Part shown: piece after piece, positions 60,485-64,000 of the stretch | How positions within the stretch are numbered: position 1 is the first letter of the stretch | How the letters are laid out: each line of letters opens with the position of its first letter | DNA from: Hydractinia symbiolongicarpus | Taxonomy: Eukaryota; Cnidaria; Hydrozoa; Anthoathecata; Hydractiniidae | DNA length: 64,000 nt | Assembly (NCBI RefSeq): GCF_029227915.1 | Contig: NC_079879.1 | Coordinates: 19,732,501-19,796,500 of the forward strand | Direction of reading: 5' to 3' | Position numbers and translations under genes: made by a program | The notes under the pieces: model-generated | The model's input: the letters and a program-made list of their open reading frames with translations, nothing else | Databases searched by the model: none | Told to the model about the DNA's origin: nothing

Positions 60485-62768
60485 CCTGGCCTTTGGAATG
60501 TATAGTGGTTAAGAAATGATGAGTATTTGTAAAATGATGCACAAATTTATGCTTTTTTACTTTATTAAGCTTCATATACCTAAAGCTATATAAATGAAAC
60601 ACGAAAGTTTGGTTTAAACTTATTCTAAATTTAGTATTTGTAAACTTCTTTTAACAGCAATTTTATTTGTCCAAACGACGGGATTTTAAAGTATGTAATT
60701 TATGTGTTTTTATTTTAAGATTTTTAAGTCATATTTGGTGATTGTGGTAAAATAGTTTGAAAATCATGTTACAAATCATTTTGTTGCGTCGTAATGTCAT
60801 GGCGCAAAGAAAACATTTTAAATTTTTGTTTTGTAGTTTAAACAAACAAAATCTTCACGCCCTATTTTCGCGTTTTCAAATTACTCGTCAAAAACTAAAT
60901 CCACGAATTGTATTACGTTATTACGGTGCCATATTTATTACACCATTGTTGTGTGTAGTCTGTTCACAGTGCAGGCTGCCATGTTGTTTTGTTTTGTCAC
61001 TTGTGGGTGTGCCCTCTGCCATGGAGTTCGTTTCAAGATGGAGTGCATACACCCACTGTATTTTTGTGTACGCCTGCATGATTGATTATATGTAATTAGT
61101 TTTTATTCCCTCCCTTGGGAGTTGCTATGAGTTACACACATGCATCCTTCATTGAAGACTCTGTGAAAATTGCATTCAACTGCTAATCTATGTTCAATGT
61201 TAAAATTAGTGAATTGGTATAACCTATATACAGTTTCAAATGTTCGGCCTAAGCATGCGGTTACTCTGATACTAGATTTAAATCATTTTAATGTGTACAA
61301 GACTTAACATCTGTATTATATTTTTTTGCACGGGAAAAAAACGCTAAAAAACAGACTTTATTTTTCAACTGATTCAGAAAAAAAAACCCGGAACACCCAC
61401 CAGCAATCCTAAGTGCGAATACATTTACTAGGCCTTGGACGAGGTTGGCTAAAATCAGTTAACTTGTCAACGGCAAACAATGTGTCTTTTTACAAGCGAT
61501 GTCTTCTAATTTGTGAGAAAAACATACAACCTACGGAGCTTTGCGTGGGTAATTTAAAAGTTATGCAAGAAGTGGGAATTCAAAAGCAACAAGTAAGGGT
61601 ACCACAAGTGCTTAATTATTTCAACGTCTTTTAGGCAACAGTGGTACACAAACCATCTTAAAAGGTTATGAACTTTTTTACAGAAAAAAACTAAACTATG
61701 ATTTTTGTACCACTAATTTTTTGAGTAATAAGGTGCACGCTTTTCAATAAAGTTCACTTTTGTACGCACGACTGAGCTGAACATAAAACAAATCAAATTA
61801 GTTCTCAGGATTTTTTTGTTTTTATACATGTCAGAAAGGATCGACGCAAAAAACATAATAGTCCAGATGAAATTGAATAACTATGGTAAACTTTTATTAA
61901 ACATCGTGAGGCTTAAGTTAGGCACAAAAGGCTAGTGCTTCTTGTGTCCAACGTGTCCAAACTGTTTTATTTTTAGAAGCTTGAGAAGGCATCCAAATAA
62001 AAGGCCGAATTCTTATTTATCCAACCGCTAAACACCACAGGGAACGCTAAAAGTAAATTTTTACTCAAAGTAAAGCAAAACAGAATAACACTAGGAAAAT
62101 GCATCAATTTTGAGTTGCTAAATCTACTTCTTTATTTTTTCCTTCCTGTCCTCAAGAAAAGTTGAAATGGTTTCCAAAGGATCAGAATGGAAAATTTTAT
62201 TGGGCGAAGCTGGAAGGGGAAAGGGGCGCGAGGGTGTGATTAGTTTTGTTCGTGCGATATTTACATAAAATCAGTCCAGCGGGAATGTTTGTTTCATTTC
62301 ACGCATGCAATTGTGTAAACTTCACTTCACTACTTTCCCGCACTGGTTTTGCTTGTGGGTCTTCCCACATTGGTCTTGTGGGTAGAGGATCTTGTTGAGC
62401 TATTGTTTTCTCTTTTCTCTAAAAAATGATTGGTATTGAGATTTGATTCAACACAAAAAATTGACTGTTTAAAATAAACAAGCAAGGGATTCCAGCAGGT
62501 CACTTGCAAGCGTAAGTTTGCCAGTTTAAATCTTGTTTGTTAATGATCTATTATAACTGTAACCACTATTATAGTTTATGTCTCTTATAATAGAATTCCC
62601 CTGCAAACAGCCCATGCAAATTCTTGTTTTGGTTAGTTAGACATCTCTTTGTTTTTCTTCTGACATAAGTTCATGTAGGGTTCTAGAGATAAAGCATTGA
62701 TGCATTACTACAACTAATGAGTATGTTTGTTTTTTTATTCTTAAAAGATGCAGGCTTTTTCAGACGAA
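60485..62768. other. Intergenic; no gene recognised
   Basis: 3' flank of the kinase gene followed by AT-rich DNA. The frame at 60757-61095 has no motif. A terminal fragment of the CAACCTCG family (CTTGGACGAGGTTG) sits at about 61433-61447 and lies inside the 61413-61634 open frame, which I therefore discount. Confidence 0.5.
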
Positions 62769-63126
62769 TTGGGACTTTTTAAAACATCCAACTTCCTGAA
62801 AGCTCCCCAAGCTTTTTGTTCTTTTACAGCGAGTCGACACCCTTGTGTCATATATTGGTAGGATTTATGGATGCAATTAAATAGCTTTGGTCTGTAGTTC
62901 AAGGGACTCAAATGATAAAGTTTTTCACTAAAGATTTAGAGATTGGGACTTTTTAAAACATCCAACTCGCCCAAAAAGTCCCCAAGCTTTTTGTCCTTTA
63001 ACAGCAAGTTGACACCCTTGTGTCATATATTGGTATATTGGTGGGATTTATGAATACAATTAAATAGCTTTGGTCTGTAGTTTAAGGGACTTAAATGATG
63101 AATTGTTTGCACTAAAGATTTAGAGT
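62769..63126 (+). repeat. Two-copy tandem repeat, ~175-185 bp unit
   Basis: Unit 1 (62769-62942) and unit 2 (62943-63126) both run from TTGGGACTTTTTAAAACATC through CACCCTTGTGTCATATATTG to CACTAAAGATTTAGAG. They differ by scattered substitutions and a small TATTGG insertion in unit 2. Non-coding. Confidence 0.85.
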
Positions 63127-63321
63127 TGGTGTTATTTATTTAAATATACAGTTTCAATTGCTAGTAATGGAGGTATTAAACTATGAGTGACAAGCATTCT
63201 ACTTGCAGTTTTTTGTTGTATTTTTATTTTCAAAAAAAGCCTCAAAATTTAAATTTTAAAAGTAAAATGTTTCTCAAAACTAGTAAATTTTAGTTTCATG
63301 AAATTTAATGGCCTTAATGCA

Positions 63322-63416
63322 TCTCTATAATTAATAACCGTCGTTTCTCTGGTCGCACGAAATGTGAGATATAAAGGACGGGCAACCCCATGGGTTTTTC
63401 ATGGGTTGAAAACTAG
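63322..63416 (+). mobile_element. Solo short Helitron-like element
   Basis: Starts TCTCTATAATTAATAACCG after an A, and ends with a decayed hairpin (CCCATGGGTTTTTCATGGG), a short spacer and CTAG before a T. At 95 bases it is the shortest copy of the family seen at 7187-7663 and 59721-59857. Confidence 0.75.
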
Positions 63417-63545
63417 TCTTTTGTATTTTCAAAAGTTCAGGCACATTTCACACCCACAATTTTTTTATTATTTTTTTACAGTATAGATGTAAATTTTAAT
63501 AAATACAATATGTATCAATAAAAGTGACGATCTAAAAATACAAAG

Positions 63546-63646
63546 ATGGCAGTCTTTTCATCAGTAACTATGTACAATGTGAAGCTGGAGCTTTTAGATA
63601 TAGCTCACCAATGCTCCTTGCGTGGATTAACACACAGCATGAAGTG
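63546..63646 (+). CDS. First coding exon of a probable CDC23/APC8 gene, 5'-partial in window
   Basis: ATG at 63546 opens a 33-codon frame ending at a consensus donor (AAGTG|GTGAGT, phase 2, splitting a Trp codon). The peptide contains KLELLDIAHQC and RGLTHSMKW. This resembles the N-terminal segment of CDC23/APC8, the TPR subunit of the anaphase-promoting complex, where a LLLIAG-like helix is followed by RGLLHSSKW. That complex is a ubiquitin ligase driving exit from mitosis. The TPR repeats would lie beyond the right edge, so the call rests on about 20 residues. The remaining 354 bases of the window look intronic. Confidence 0.55.
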
Positions 63647-64000
63647 GTGAGTTGAAATGTTATTAGTTAAAATTTGATCACTATGTTTATCCTGTTTTTT
63701 AAATAAATACTGAACCCATAATTTAAACATCTGAAAAAATTCTTGTAAAATGGACGCAACTGCATACTTGACTTAAGTAAAAAAAAAATGTTTTACTTCA
63801 ACTTAACGTATATCTTCATATTAAGTAAATTAATGTTTCTTCCTATTCCACCCAAGATGGAAGCTTGAAAGTAGATAGCCCCAGAACTATTTTTTACATG
63901 GAAACTCAAGTGCGCTAAATGTAAAGATATAAAAATTTACAGTAGGTATCTATGACCTAATTGGCCCCTTAATTTACACAAACTAATGGTTTCATTTTCC

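Noticed and set aside
61413-61634. 73-codon plus-strand frame
   Set aside because: Its start overlaps a terminal fragment of the CAACCTCG foldback family, and the rest shows no motif.

Overview
The window is AT-rich animal genomic DNA: small spliced exons, introns with GT..AG borders and T-rich acceptors, many short dispersed repeats, and no operons. Three ShK (SXC) modules fused to a trypsin-fold protease, an invertebrate-type ammonium transporter and several mobile-element relics suggest a marine invertebrate, most likely a cnidarian and perhaps a hydrozoan. The species assignment is inference; the gene structures below were read by eye from splice sites and reading phase.

Layout. (1) 453-3977, minus: an Amt/Rhesus-type ammonium transporter whose 3' end runs off the left edge; one intron holds a 115-bp foldback element with a perfect 9-bp target duplication. 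(2) 7187-7663: four tandem units with Helitron-type ends. (3) 9600-9844, and again at 52881-53120: a tRNA-derived SINE in opposite orientations. (4) 9985-16235 and 19573-22466, plus: two tandem paralogues encoding a C2 domain, a coiled coil of roughly 370-400 residues with Asn in most heptad cores, and a C-terminal EF-hand. (5) 24986-25975, minus: an intronless palmitoyltransferase-family gene whose DHHC motif reads CHHS. (6) 26324-37481, plus: a PC1/3- or furin-like proprotein convertase, divergent from (5), whose P domain is interrupted by about 975 extra residues. (7) 41606-44706, minus: a secreted triple-ShK chymotrypsin-like protease. (8) 55220-60484, plus: a protein kinase with an N-terminal TAZ-like zinc-binding motif and HGD/DFD active-site variants. 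(9) 63546-63646, plus: the first exon of a probable CDC23/APC8 gene running off the right edge. The long gaps hold repeats and no convincing genes.

How the genes relate. There is no evidence of one shared pathway. The convertase and the ShK protease both act in the secretory or extracellular compartment, and the convertase could in principle mature secreted proteins. The C2/EF-hand pair looks like a calcium-responsive membrane tether or scaffold. The most unusual elements are the interrupted convertase, the C2-Asn-coil-EF-hand pair with nearly identical exons but unrelated introns, the CHHS acyltransferase homologue, and the Helitron-type tandem array.
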